Shown: in pieces, positions 43,240 to 51,363 of the stretch
Position numbering within the stretch: the first letter of the stretch is position 1
Layout of the letters: each line of letters opens with the position of its first letter
Assembly (NCBI GenBank): GCA_044464225.1
Contig: JBIQLN010000003.1
Span: 62,001 to 126,000, forward strand
Origin: 66-474 sp044464225
GTDB lineage: Bacteria > Pseudomonadota > Gammaproteobacteria > Xanthomonadales > Rhodanobacteraceae
Length of the DNA: 64,000 nucleotides
Direction: 5' to 3'
Notes under the pieces: model-generated
Seen by the model: only the letters and a program-made list of their open reading frames with translations
The model's database searches: none
Told to the model about the DNA's origin: nothing
Program-made: the position numbers and the translations under genes

Positions 43240-45753
43240 ATGGCAACCGAAACGAACGAATCCCCCGTGACCGCCACCATCGAGCTGCCGGTGTTGCCGC
43301 TGCGCGACGTGGTGGTGTATCCGCACATGGTGATCCCGCTTTTCGTCGGACGCGAAAAATCGATGAAGGCGCTGGAAGCCGCGATGGAAGGCGACCGCCG
43401 CATCCTGCTGCTCGCCCAGAAGCAGCCCGAGACCGACGATCCGTCTGAAGCCGACCTGCACACGGTGGGTACCATCGGGAACCTGCTGCAACTGGTGAAG
43501 CTGCCGGATGGCACCGTGAAGGTACTGGTCGAAGGCCAATCGCGTGCGCAGTTGCAAAGCTGCTTCGAAGCCGACGGCATGTTGCGCGCCCATGCAGTGT
43601 CGCTGCAACCGTTGTTCGACCGCCCGACGGTGGAACTCGAGACCGCCGCGCGGATGCTGGTGAGCCTGTTCGAGCAACTGGTGCGCCAGAGCCGCAAGCT
43701 GCCCCCCGAAGTATTGACAGGGTTGTCCGGCATCGATGACCTGTCGCGCCTCGCCGACTCCATCGCCGCGCACCTTTCGGTGCGCCTCGCCGACAAGCAG
43801 AAGGTGCTGGACACGCTGGCCGTCGGCGCGCGCACCGAGATGCTGATCGGCCTGGTCGAGAGCGAACTCGACCTGCAGCAGGTCGAGAAACGCATCCGCG
43901 GGCGCATCAAGACCCAGATGGAGAAGAGCCAGCGCGAGTACTACCTCAACGAGCAGATGAAGGCGATCCAGAAGGAGCTGGGCGACATCGAGGAGGGCGG
44001 CAACGAAATCGACGCGCTGTCGAAGAAGATCGAGCAGGCCGGGATGCCCAAGCCGGTGCTGGCCAAGGCCAAGGCCGAATTCAACAAGCTGAAGCAGATG
44101 CCACCCATGTCGGCCGAGGCCACGGTGGTGCGCAATTACCTCGACTGGCTGACTTCCGTGCCGTGGAAGAAGCACAGCAAGGTGCGCAAGGACCTGCGGA
44201 TCGCCGAACAGGTGCTCGACGAGGACCACTATGGCCTCGAGAAGGTCAAGGAACGCATCCTCGAATACCTCGCCGTGCAGCAGCGGGTGAACAAGATCAA
44301 GGGTCCGATCCTCTGCCTGGTCGGCCCGCCCGGCGTCGGCAAGACTTCGCTGGGACATTCGATCGCGCGTGCCACCAACCGCAAGTTCGTGCGCCAGAGC
44401 CTCGGCGGCGTGCGCGACGAAGCCGAAATCCGCGGTCATCGCCGCACCTACATCGGTTCGTTGCCGGGCCGCATCATCCAGAACATGGCCAAGGTCGGGA
44501 CCAAGAACCCGATGTTCATGCTGGACGAAATCGACAAGATGGCGATGGATTTCCGCGGCGACCCGTCGGCGGCGCTGCTGGAAGTGCTCGATCCCGAGCA
44601 GAACCATGCCTTCAACGACCACTACCTCGAAGTCGATTTCGACCTGTCCGAGGTGATGTGGATCGCGACCGCCAACTCCATGAACATCCCGGCGCCGCTG
44701 CTGGACCGCATGGAAGTGATCCGCATCCCGGGTTACACCGAGGACGAAAAGGTCGCGATCGCCACCAGGTACCTGCTGCCGAAACAGATGAAGGCGGCCG
44801 GGTTGAAGGAACACGAGCTTGCGGTCACGGAAGGCGCGTTGCGCGACATCATCCGCTACTACACGCGCGAATCGGGCGTGCGCAACCTGGAGCGCGAGCT
44901 GGCCAAGATCTGCCGCAAGGTGGTCAAGGAGCTGACCTTGAAGGAGGGCGGCAAGCCTGCGTCGAAGGAAAAGGAGGCCGCGCCGGCCAAGGCCAGGCCT
45001 GCCGCGAAGAAACGCGTGGCATCCGCGATCAAGGTGGAATCGAAGAACCTCGACAAGTACCTCGGCGTGCGCCGCCACGACTTCGGCCGCAAGGAGCAGC
45101 AGAACGAAATCGGGCTGGTGACAGGGCTTGCCTGGACGTCGGTGGGCGGCGACCTCCTCAGCATCGAAGCCACCGTGGTGCCGGGCAAGGGCAAGCTGAT
45201 CCTCACCGGGCAACTGGGCGACGTGATGAAGGAATCCATCCAGGCCGCGCAGTCGGTGGTGCGCGCTCGCAGCCAGCGGCTGGGCATCGAGCAGGACTTC
45301 CACGACAAGTACGACATCCACGTGCACGTGCCGGAAGGGGCGACCCCGAAGGACGGTCCGAGCGCGGGCATCGCGATGTGCACGGCACTGGTGTCGGCCC
45401 TGACGAAGAACCCGGTGCATGCGGAAATCGCGATGACCGGCGAAATCACCCTGCGCGGGCGGGTGCTGCCGATCGGCGGATTGAAGGAGAAACTGCTGGC
45501 CGCGCATCGCGGCGGCATCACCACGGTGATCATTCCGGAAGAGAACAAGAAGGATCTCGCCGAGATTCCCAAGAACATCACCGGGGCGCTGACGATCCAT
45601 CCCGTACGCTGGATCGATCAAGTGCTGGACATCGCGCTGGAGCGCCCGCTCACGCCGCTGCCGGCCGAGGTGGCGACGCCGGAAGTGAAGGAGATTCCGG
45701 TCGAAACCCCGCACGAGCAGGCTGATGACAACGCCGCCAAGCGCACCCACTGA
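43240..45753 (+). CDS. lon: ATP-dependent protease Lon
   Basis: Cytoplasmic AAA+ serine protease that degrades misfolded and regulatory proteins, 837 residues against 784 in E. coli. The N-terminal LON domain begins ELPVLPLRDVVVYPHM. The AAA+ module has Walker A GPPGVGKTS near 366 and Walker B FMLDEIDKM. The protease domain carries the Ser-Lys dyad S708 (KDGPSAGIAM) and K751 (PIGGLKEK). The extra length is mostly a Lys/Ala/Glu-rich insert at about residues 568-600, just before the protease domain. The start at 43240 follows directly on the conserved region; 23 in-frame upstream codons were excluded. It is followed by hupB, as in many gammaproteobacteria. Confidence 0.96.
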   Translation: MATETNESPVTATIELPVLPLRDVVVYPHMVIPLFVGREKSMKALEAAMEGDRRILLLAQKQPETDDPSEADLHTVGTIGNLLQLVKLPDGTVKVLVEGQSRAQLQSCFEADGMLRAHAVSLQPLFDRPTVELETAARMLVSLFEQLVRQSRKLPPEVLTGLSGIDDLSRLADSIAAHLSVRLADKQKVLDTLAVGARTEMLIGLVESELDLQQVEKRIRGRIKTQMEKSQREYYLNEQMKAIQKELGDIEEGGNEIDALSKKIEQAGMPKPVLAKAKAEFNKLKQMPPMSAEATVVRNYLDWLTSVPWKKHSKVRKDLRIAEQVLDEDHYGLEKVKERILEYLAVQQRVNKIKGPILCLVGPPGVGKTSLGHSIARATNRKFVRQSLGGVRDEAEIRGHRRTYIGSLPGRIIQNMAKVGTKNPMFMLDEIDKMAMDFRGDPSAALLEVLDPEQNHAFNDHYLEVDFDLSEVMWIATANSMNIPAPLLDRMEVIRIPGYTEDEKVAIATRYLLPKQMKAAGLKEHELAVTEGALRDIIRYYTRESGVRNLERELAKICRKVVKELTLKEGGKPASKEKEAAPAKARPAAKKRVASAIKVESKNLDKYLGVRRHDFGRKEQQNEIGLVTGLAWTSVGGDLLSIEATVVPGKGKLILTGQLGDVMKESIQAAQSVVRARSQRLGIEQDFHDKYDIHVHVPEGATPKDGPSAGIAMCTALVSALTKNPVHAEIAMTGEITLRGRVLPIGGLKEKLLAAHRGGITTVIIPEENKKDLAEIPKNITGALTIHPVRWIDQVLDIALERPLTPLPAEVATPEVKEIPVETPHEQADDNAAKRTH

Positions 45754-46067
45754 ACGCCTCGGGTGATCGGGCGGCACGCGCGATGCGTGGCGCGCCGCCG
45801 TCCGGCACTTGCGTTTTCGCGCGGCCCATGGTGGCGTCGAACATGGATTGCATTCCGATCATCGGCACGCTGAAATTCAAGCCCTGCCTTTATTGCGAGC
45901 CTTGTGGGGCGCTGGTATAAAGGCCGAGCCGTGCGACGCAGAAGCTCATGCCGCGCATCGATACGGGAATCGCAATACGACCGGACAGACGTGATCCCGG
46001 CGACACAAGGAAAACGTCCTTCCACCGAATTATCCACGGGCTGCTCGAAACCCAAGAGGGAGTCTCC
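45754..46067. other. lon-hupB spacer
   Basis: 314 bp of non-coding sequence. It holds a good sigma-70 promoter at 45893-45921, which leaves an untranslated leader of roughly 140 nt before hupB. I see no protein in it. Confidence 0.5.
45893..45921 (+). promoter_or_regulatory. Sigma-70-type promoter of hupB
   Basis: TTGCGA at 45893-45898 and TATAAA at 45916-45921 with the optimal 17-bp spacer. This is the clearest -35/-10 pair in the window and lies upstream of the highly expressed HU gene. Confidence 0.6.
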
Positions 46068-46340
46068 ATGAACAAAGCTGAGTTGATCAACGCAATCGCC
46101 GATCATGCCGATCTGTCCAAGGCCGACGCGGGCCGTGCGCTCGACGCCGTCACCGACCAGATCAAACGCGCCCTGAAGAAGGGCGACGACGTGTCGCTGG
46201 TCGGTTTCGGAACCTTCGTGGTGCGCAAGCGCGCCGCGCGTTCCGGCCGCAACCCGCGCACCGGCCAGACCATCAAGATCAAGGCGTCGAAGGTGCCGGC
46301 GTTCAAGGCTGGCAAGGCACTGAAGGACGCGCTGAACTGA
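46068..46340 (+). CDS. hupB: DNA-binding protein HU
   Basis: Nucleoid protein that bends DNA non-specifically, 90 residues and probably the beta subunit type. It starts MNKAELINAIADHADLSKADA and carries the HU signature VGFGTFVVRKRAARSGRNPRTG on the DNA-binding arms, ending FKAGKALKDALN. The ribosome-binding site is AAGAGGGAG. The lon-hupB-ppiD order is conserved across many gammaproteobacteria. It is followed by two hairpins, the second with a T run. Confidence 0.97.
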   Translation: MNKAELINAIADHADLSKADAGRALDAVTDQIKRALKKGDDVSLVGFGTFVVRKRAARSGRNPRTGQTIKIKASKVPAFKAGKALKDALN

Positions 46341-46382
46341 GGCTCCCGATGCGACCGGCGCTGCCGGTCGCATGCGGATTTG

Positions 46383-46416
46383 GCGGCCGACGCGTACTGC
46401 GTCGGCCGCAGCTTTT
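46383..46416 (+). terminator. Rho-independent terminator after hupB
   Basis: An 11-bp perfect stem, GCGGCCGACGC and GCGTCGGCCGC, around GTACT, followed by AGCTTTT. Another perfect stem, ATGCGACCGGC/GCCGGTCGCAT at 46349-46373, lies just upstream without a T run. Confidence 0.75.
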
Positions 46417-46437
46417 CGGGGAAATGGAATCGCCGCC

Positions 46438-46530
46438 ATGGTTGGGCTGGCGCCAGATCCTCCGGCGAAGTCCAGCATCTTCGCCACGGTGTTGGGCTTC
46501 GCGAACGAAGCCCGCTCAGCCCAACCTGCA
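46438..46530. repeat. TTGGGCT-family dispersed inverted repeat, copy 4
   Basis: Left end ATGGTTGGGCTGGCG, centre GTGTTGGGCTTCGCGAACGAAGCCCGC, right end TCAGCCCAACCTGC. The outer arms pair with each other over about 10 bp, and the central part forms its own hairpin. It is the copy with the best-kept right end. Confidence 0.7.
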
Positions 46531-46551
46531 CAATGCGATGATGGATGTACC

Positions 46552-46601
46552 GCGGAAAACGTGGCGCGGCTTGGCCGCGACCGTTTTCGTGAGGGCCGTG
46601 G
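46552..46601 (+). repeat. 50-bp direct repeat, first copy
   Basis: Identical over 50 bp to 46716-46765. The unit begins GCGGAAAACGTGGCGCGG and ends GTGAGGGCCGTGG; inside it, CGGCTTGGCCG is a small palindrome and GAAAACG/CGTTTTC an inverted pair, so each copy can fold into a hairpin. ATGGATGTA precedes both copies at somewhat different distances, and TGCCCGGTCCCGAACA follows both. Confidence 0.85.
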
Positions 46602-46715
46602 AGAGCCTGTCCCGGACTTGATCCGGGAATGCCCGGTCCCGAACAGGTGGCATTTCAATCTCGCGGGATTTGCGGTACATGGATGTAGCGCGCGCGGAAG
46701 CCGCTTGCGGCTGAT

Positions 46716-46765
46716 GCGGAAAACGTGGCGCGGCTTGGCCGCGACCGTTTTCGTGAGGGCCGTGG
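46716..46765 (+). repeat. 50-bp direct repeat, second copy
   Basis: Second exact copy of the 46552-46601 unit, 164 bp downstream, ending 29 bp before tRNA-Val. The following TGCCCGGTCCCGAACA is also shared, but this copy lacks the roughly 20 bp that come before it after the first copy. Confidence 0.85.
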
Positions 46766-46794
46766 CAGGATGCCCGGTCCCGAACAAAAAACAT

Positions 46795-46869
46795 GGGCGC
46801 TTAGCTCAGCGGTAGAGCGTCTCCTTTACACGGAGAGGGTCGGGGGTTCGAAACCCTCAGCGCCCACCA
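46795..46869 (+). tRNA. tRNA-Val (anticodon TAC)
   Basis: 75-nt tRNA with encoded CCA. The acceptor arm GGGCGCT pairs with AGCGCCC, the D-arm is AGCTCAGCGGTAGAGCG-like, the anticodon stem TCTCC/GGAGA holds the loop TTTACAC with anticodon TAC, and the T-arm contains GGGGGTTCGAAACCCTC. It reads GUA and other GUN valine codons. It lies between hupB and ppiD, a common gammaproteobacterial position. Confidence 0.97.
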
Positions 46870-46943
46870 CCCCATTGCGGCCCGGCGGGCGCCGCCTTGC
46901 CCTACAATACCCGGCTGATTTGGCCATCGTCACGGCGGAAACC

Positions 46944-48866
46944 ATGCTGCAAGCCATTCGCAACCTGTTCAAGAGCTGGATTGTCATCGCGATCTTCGGT
47001 GTGCTGGTGGTCGTTGCGTTCCTGTTCTTCGGCATCGAAGGTTATTTCAGCCAGAGCAACGCGACCTGGGTCGCCAAGGTCGATGGCCACGAAATCTCGC
47101 AGCAGGATTTCACCGCCGCCCTGAACAATGCGCGCCAGCAGCAGTTGAACCAGCCCGGCAACACGATGGACCCGTCGGAGTTCGAGAAACCGGCGTTCAA
47201 GGAGGATGTGCTGAAGCGGGTGATCAACCGGCAGTTGTTGATCAACGCGAACGACGAGTACGGCATCAAGGTCCCCGATGCCGTGGTGCGTGACCAGATT
47301 GCGTCGTATCCGATCTTTCAGGTCAACGGCAAGTTCGATTCGTCGAGCTATCTCGCGTGGCTCGCACAGCAAGGGAAGACCGCGCAGCAGTTCCAGGACG
47401 AGATCCGCTCCGACCTGGCGACCCAACAGCTTCCCCAGGCGATCGTCGCCACGGCGTTCGCCACCAAGGCCGAGGCCGAAGCTTTCCTGCGCCTGCAATT
47501 GCAGACCCGCGATTTCAGCTACGTCGAATTGCCTGCGCCTGCGCCGACCGAGCAGGAACAACAAATCACCGATGCGCAGGTGGCGGACTACTACAAGCAG
47601 CACCAGTCGGATTTCATGACGCCGGAAGAAGTGTCGGTGAACTACATCGACCTCGACGCGGCCACCATGAAGGCGACACCTGACTTGAGCGACAAGGCAT
47701 TGCAGGCGCGCTACGACAAGGAGAAATCGCGCTTTGTCAGCCCGCCGCAATGGAACGTTTCGCACATCCTGATCAAGCTGCCGGCCAAGCCCACCGACGC
47801 CCAGAAGCAGGCGGCGCTGGCCAAGGCGAAAAAGGTCGAGGCGCTCGCCAAGGCACCGGGTGCCGATTTCGCCAAACTGGCCGAACAATATTCGGACGAC
47901 CTGGGCTCCAAGCGGCAAGGGGGCGACCTCGGCTGGTTGTCGAAGGGCGATGCCGGCCCCGAGTTCCAGGCGGCGCTGGACAAGCTGAAGAAGGGCGAGG
48001 TTTCCGACCCGGTGCTGACCTCCGACGGTTATCACATCATCGACGTCCGTGACATGCGTGAGGGCCACACCGAGACTTTCGCGCAGGTACGCGACCAACT
48101 GGTGCAAGAGGCGACCAAGGACGCACGCGAGGACCACTATCGCGATGTCGGCAACAAGCTCACCGACATGATCTACAACGATCCGACGTCGTTGAAGCCG
48201 GCGGCGGAAAAACTGGGGTTGACGATCCAGACCACGCCACTGTTCGGGCGCGATGGTGCCAAGACCGGGCTGGCCAGCAATCCCAAGGTGGTGAAGGCCG
48301 CGTTCTCGGATCTGCTGCTGGTACAGGGCAATACGTCGGATCCGATCGAACTTGGCAATGACCACATGGTGGTCATCCACGTGGCCAAGCATGTACCCGC
48401 GGCGGTGAAGCCGTTGACGGAAGTCGGCGATCAGATCAAGCAGGCGATCGTCCAGCAACGCGTGGAGGCCTCCGCCAAGAAAATCGCGGACGGGGCGTTC
48501 GCCAAGCTGCAGGGCGGCGAAAAACTCGACGCACTGGCGCAGGCTGCCGGCCAGACCGTGCAGCAGGAAACCGGTGTGACGCGCAATGCTGCCGACCTCG
48601 ATCCGGATTTGTTGAAGGCCGTGTTCGAGATGGCGCATCCGGCGAAGGGTGCCGATACACGCGCACTGGTGCCGATGGAAAAAGGCCGCTATGCGCTGGT
48701 GGTACTGAGCGCGGTCAAGCCAGGCGATTCATCCAAGGTGCCTGCGGAAGCCGAGGGCTTCCTGCGACAGCAAATGGCGCGCGCGTATGGTGCCGCCGAG
48801 TTCGAGGCATTCCTCGACGTGCTGCGCAGCAAGGCCAAGATCGAAACGGCGCCGCAGCGACTCTGA
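46944..48866 (+). CDS. ppiD: Periplasmic folding chaperone / peptidyl-prolyl isomerase PpiD (SurA-like)
   Basis: Inner-membrane-anchored chaperone facing the periplasm, near the Sec translocon, 640 residues. An N-terminal anchor is at about 12-33 (WIVIAIFGVLVVVAFLFFG). A SurA-N-like chaperone region follows (VDGHEISQQDFTAALN, VLKRVINRQLLINAN). One parvulin domain lies at about 265-370 (VSHILIK, FAKLAEQYSDDLGSKRQGGDLGWLSKG, HIIDVRD). A C-terminal PPIC-like helical domain ends the protein. The ATG at 46944 starts the family-typical MLQAIRNLFKSW. TACAAT 36 bp upstream may be its -10 element. Confidence 0.95.
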   Translation: MLQAIRNLFKSWIVIAIFGVLVVVAFLFFGIEGYFSQSNATWVAKVDGHEISQQDFTAALNNARQQQLNQPGNTMDPSEFEKPAFKEDVLKRVINRQLLINANDEYGIKVPDAVVRDQIASYPIFQVNGKFDSSSYLAWLAQQGKTAQQFQDEIRSDLATQQLPQAIVATAFATKAEAEAFLRLQLQTRDFSYVELPAPAPTEQEQQITDAQVADYYKQHQSDFMTPEEVSVNYIDLDAATMKATPDLSDKALQARYDKEKSRFVSPPQWNVSHILIKLPAKPTDAQKQAALAKAKKVEALAKAPGADFAKLAEQYSDDLGSKRQGGDLGWLSKGDAGPEFQAALDKLKKGEVSDPVLTSDGYHIIDVRDMREGHTETFAQVRDQLVQEATKDAREDHYRDVGNKLTDMIYNDPTSLKPAAEKLGLTIQTTPLFGRDGAKTGLASNPKVVKAAFSDLLLVQGNTSDPIELGNDHMVVIHVAKHVPAAVKPLTEVGDQIKQAIVQQRVEASAKKIADGAFAKLQGGEKLDALAQAAGQTVQQETGVTRNAADLDPDLLKAVFEMAHPAKGADTRALVPMEKGRYALVVLSAVKPGDSSKVPAEAEGFLRQQMARAYGAAEFEAFLDVLRSKAKIETAPQRL

Positions 48867-49093
48867 CGTCCAATCGCCCTGCGCGGATCGGCATCGGACG
48901 GCACGCGTCGGAGGCATTCGGAGTATTGCCGCGGACACCCATGGCACCGGCGGATATTCGAACGTCCGGGGTGTGCATCGAGAGCGCCGTCGATCCCGAA
49001 AACCATCGAAGCCGCCGTGTGTCGGCACGTCGGCTTCGATGGGCCGCATCACGCGGCCGAGGGTTCAGGTCGTCGCCCGGGGGCGAGGCTGTT

Positions 49094-49330
49094 TCAGAGG
49101 TACGTCACCACGACTTCGCTGCGATTGCCCGCGTCGTCCAGCGGCTGGACGCTGACCACCCGTGGCGGATTGTCGAAGCGCCCGATTTGCGTGCTGGCAG
49201 GCGCGGTGGATCGGCTGGACGGCTGGCTGGGGATCGGTACGTTGATGGCGGTGGGCGTGGCCACGGCGCCCGCAAACGTGACGTGTCCACCGGCAACTGC
49301 AAAAGCGATCAAAAACGGCACGGGTGCCAT
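49094..49330 (-). CDS. Small predicted secreted protein
   Basis: 78-residue protein that I do not recognise. It has a signal-peptide-like N-terminus (MAPVPFLIAFAVAGGHVTFAGAVA) and a short, Pro/Ser-rich mature part ending RVVSVQPLDDAGNRSEVVVTYL, which suggests a few beta strands. It is called because of the very good ribosome-binding site AAGGAGGGAG, 6-7 nt before the ATG, plus the sensible signal peptide. The same frame continues upstream with no stop to 50392, antisense in part to nothing and overlapping the reductase region, but that extension looks like frame shadow. It lies about 210 bp downstream of phaB on the same strand. Confidence 0.55.
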   Translation of the reverse strand: MAPVPFLIAFAVAGGHVTFAGAVATPTAINVPIPSQPSSRSTAPASTQIGRFDNPPRVVSVQPLDDAGNRSEVVVTYL

Positions 49331-49539
49331 TTGTCTCTCCCTCCTTGGGGTATCGACAAAGGTTCCCTCCCACACGTGCCCTTTGTACAAGGCGCGACAC
49401 ACTGCAGTATGGACGCCCGTCACAGTCCTGGCCGCGCAAACTTTGTTCACATTCCCGTGCGTGCGCCCGGGAAACTTCCGGGCGGCCATCGAACGGGAAT
49501 TGGCGATCGTGGTCGATGCGCGCGTGAACCGGGCAACCA

Positions 49540-50280
49540 TCACCAGCCCATGTAGTGTCCCCCGTTGATGGCGAGGTTCGCGCCGGTGATCCAGGCGGCC
49601 TTGTCGTCGAGGAAGAACGCCACGGCGTAGGCGATCTCGTCCGGCTCGCCAAGCCGGCCGATCGGTATCTGCGCCACGATCTTGGCGCGCACGTCCTCGG
49701 GCACGGCCATGACCATGTCGGTACCGATGTAACCGGGTGACACCGTATTGACGGTGATGCCGAACCTGGCGTTTTCCTGCGCCAGGGAAATGGTGAAGCC
49801 GTGCATGCCGGCCTTCGATGCAGCGTAGTTGGCTTGTCCGTACTGGCCCTTCTGGCCATTGATCGAGCTGATCTGCACGATCCGGCCCCACTTGCGCGCG
49901 CGCATGCCCTCGATCACGGGACGGGTCACGTTGAAGCATGCATTCAAGTTGGTGTTCACCACGTCCATCCACTGCTGGTAATTCATTTTGTGGAAAGTGG
50001 TGTCGCGGGTGATGCCCGCGTTGTTGACCAGGATGTCGACCGGGCCGAGTTTTTCCTCGATGGCTTTCACCATCTGCTCGCACGATTGCGGATCGGAAAC
50101 ATCCCCCTTCACCGTCAGCACGTCGATACCTTCGCCGGCCAGCTTGTCGCGCCAGGCCCTGGTTTTTTCCTCGTTTCGATAGTTGGTCGCGACCCTGTGC
50201 CCCATCCTCGCCAGCCGATGGACGATCGCGGTACCGATGCCCCCGGTACCCCCCGTAACCAGTGCCACGCGTGCGCTCAT
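49540..50280 (-). CDS. phaB: Acetoacetyl-CoA reductase (short-chain dehydrogenase)
   Basis: NADPH-dependent short-chain dehydrogenase of 246 residues that reduces acetoacetyl-CoA to (R)-3-hydroxybutyryl-CoA. The cofactor loop is TGGTGGIGTAI (9-19) and NNAG is at about 87-90. The catalytic set includes Ser in QISSINGQKGQYGQ and the YAASKAG motif, and PGYIGTDM follows. The NGQKGQ(F/Y)GQ stretch and the C-terminal INGGHYMGW (GGxxM) are specific to PhaB-type enzymes and distinguish it from FabG. PHA synthase and thiolase genes are absent, so its role may be in PHB synthesis with distant genes or in fatty acid metabolism. Confidence 0.93.
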   Translation of the reverse strand: MSARVALVTGGTGGIGTAIVHRLARMGHRVATNYRNEEKTRAWRDKLAGEGIDVLTVKGDVSDPQSCEQMVKAIEEKLGPVDILVNNAGITRDTTFHKMNYQQWMDVVNTNLNACFNVTRPVIEGMRARKWGRIVQISSINGQKGQYGQANYAASKAGMHGFTISLAQENARFGITVNTVSPGYIGTDMVMAVPEDVRAKIVAQIPIGRLGEPDEIAYAVAFFLDDKAAWITGANLAINGGHYMGW

Positions 50281-50421
50281 GACGGCTCCTTTCGGGTGAT
50301 GGTGCGGTCATCCTACGCTGTGGACGCGGCGCGGGCGAGCCTTCGGAATGCGCACGCCACCTGCTACGCTCGCATGCTTGCGCGCGGTGCAAAGCCGGCC
50401 GAAACCTGCTGGAACGATTCG

Positions 50422-51294
50422 TCAGGTCGCCGGTTCGACAACGCGCGTCGTGACACCGTGCAAGCCGGAGATGTCGAAGCGCGCCGCGGCGGTCCGCAGC
50501 ATCGCCACCAGGTCGTGGGAGTGGGGGACGTCCTGCTCGAGGAAACGCAGGGCGCGCGCAAGCGTTGCATGCGGCTCATGCGCATCCACCGGCGGTGCAT
50601 CGCCGGACTTGGACAGCTTGCGTCCTTCCGCATCCACGGCGAGTGGCAAATGGATGTACGCAGGCGTCGGCAGGCCCAGCAACCGCTGCAGCAGGATCTG
50701 CCGCGGGGTCGAATCCAGCAGGTCGCAGCCGCGCACCACCTCGGTGATGCCCTGGAACGCATCGTCCACCACGCAGGCGAGCTGGTAGCTCCACAACCCG
50801 TCGGCGCGCTTCAACACGAAATCCCCCACCGCTTCGCGCACGTTCTGACGTTGCGGGCCTTGCAAGCCGTCGTCGAAACGTATCTCGCGATCGGGCACGC
50901 GCAGTCGCCACGCCGGTTCGCGGCCGTCTCGCGGCGGGCTGACGCAGCGGCCATCGCGGTGGAGGACACCCGCGTTTTCCAGGTCGGCGCGGCTGCACCA
51001 GCAGGGGAAGGCATGATCGCCCGTGCGCAACACCTCCAGCGCCGCCGCGTAGGCTTCGCTGCGTCGCGACTGGAACGACGGCGGTTCGTCCGACACCAAT
51101 CCGAGTTGTTCGAGCGCGGCCAGGATCGCGCGGGTGGAACCCGCCACCTCGCGTGGCGGGTCGATGTCCTCGACCCGAAGCAGCCATTGACCACGTTGCT
51201 GGCGCGCGCGCAACCAACTCGCCAGCGCCGCGACCAGCGAGCCGAAATGAAGTTCGCCGGTGGGCGAGGGCGCGAATCTTCCGCGGTAGGGCAA
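50422..51294 (-). CDS. gluQ: Glutamyl-Q tRNA(Asp) synthetase
   Basis: Paralogue of the catalytic domain of glutamyl-tRNA synthetase that attaches glutamate to queuosine-34 of tRNA-Asp; 290 residues. The class I signature RFAPSPTGELHFGSLVAALASWL is at the N-terminus, CWCSRADLENAG indicates the zinc region (with CxC), and AEGRKLSKS is the KMSKS-type loop. There is no anticodon-binding domain, which is the diagnostic difference from GltX. In enterics it is next to dksA, but here dksA is 8 kb away. Confidence 0.93.
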   Translation of the reverse strand: MPYRGRFAPSPTGELHFGSLVAALASWLRARQQRGQWLLRVEDIDPPREVAGSTRAILAALEQLGLVSDEPPSFQSRRSEAYAAALEVLRTGDHAFPCWCSRADLENAGVLHRDGRCVSPPRDGREPAWRLRVPDREIRFDDGLQGPQRQNVREAVGDFVLKRADGLWSYQLACVVDDAFQGITEVVRGCDLLDSTPRQILLQRLLGLPTPAYIHLPLAVDAEGRKLSKSGDAPPVDAHEPHATLARALRFLEQDVPHSHDLVAMLRTAAARFDISGLHGVTTRVVEPAT

Positions 51295-51363
51295 GCCGGC
51301 TCCTTTGCCTGACGGTGCGTCGCGGCTAGTATGCGGCAGCTGGGTCCAATCACGGGGAAGCCG

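Larger units (their letters stand above)
46341..46794. other. Repeat-rich spacer between hupB and tRNA-Val
   Basis: 454 bp without a gene. In order it holds a hairpin (46349-46373), the hupB terminator, a TTGGGCT-family repeat (46438-46530) and two copies of a 50-bp direct repeat (46552-46601 and 46716-46765). Between these copies lies a CCCGGACTTGATCCGGGA hairpin at about 46610. Confidence 0.6.

Noticed and set aside
43186..45777. Very long open frame antisense to lon (863 codons on the minus strand), and similar long antisense frames opposite the permease, M61 peptidase and GDH genes
   Set aside because: GC-rich codon bias leaves stop-free shadow frames; these are rich in His, Arg, Gln and Val with no domain, and the opposite strand carries a clear conserved gene in each case.
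46552..46869. Direct repeats beside tRNA-Val as att sites of an integrated element
   Set aside because: The repeats do not overlap the tRNA 3' end, are only 164 bp apart, and no integrase or phage gene is present.
49540..50280. A polyhydroxybutyrate synthesis cluster
   Set aside because: Only the reductase is present; there is no PhaC synthase or PhaA thiolase within the window.
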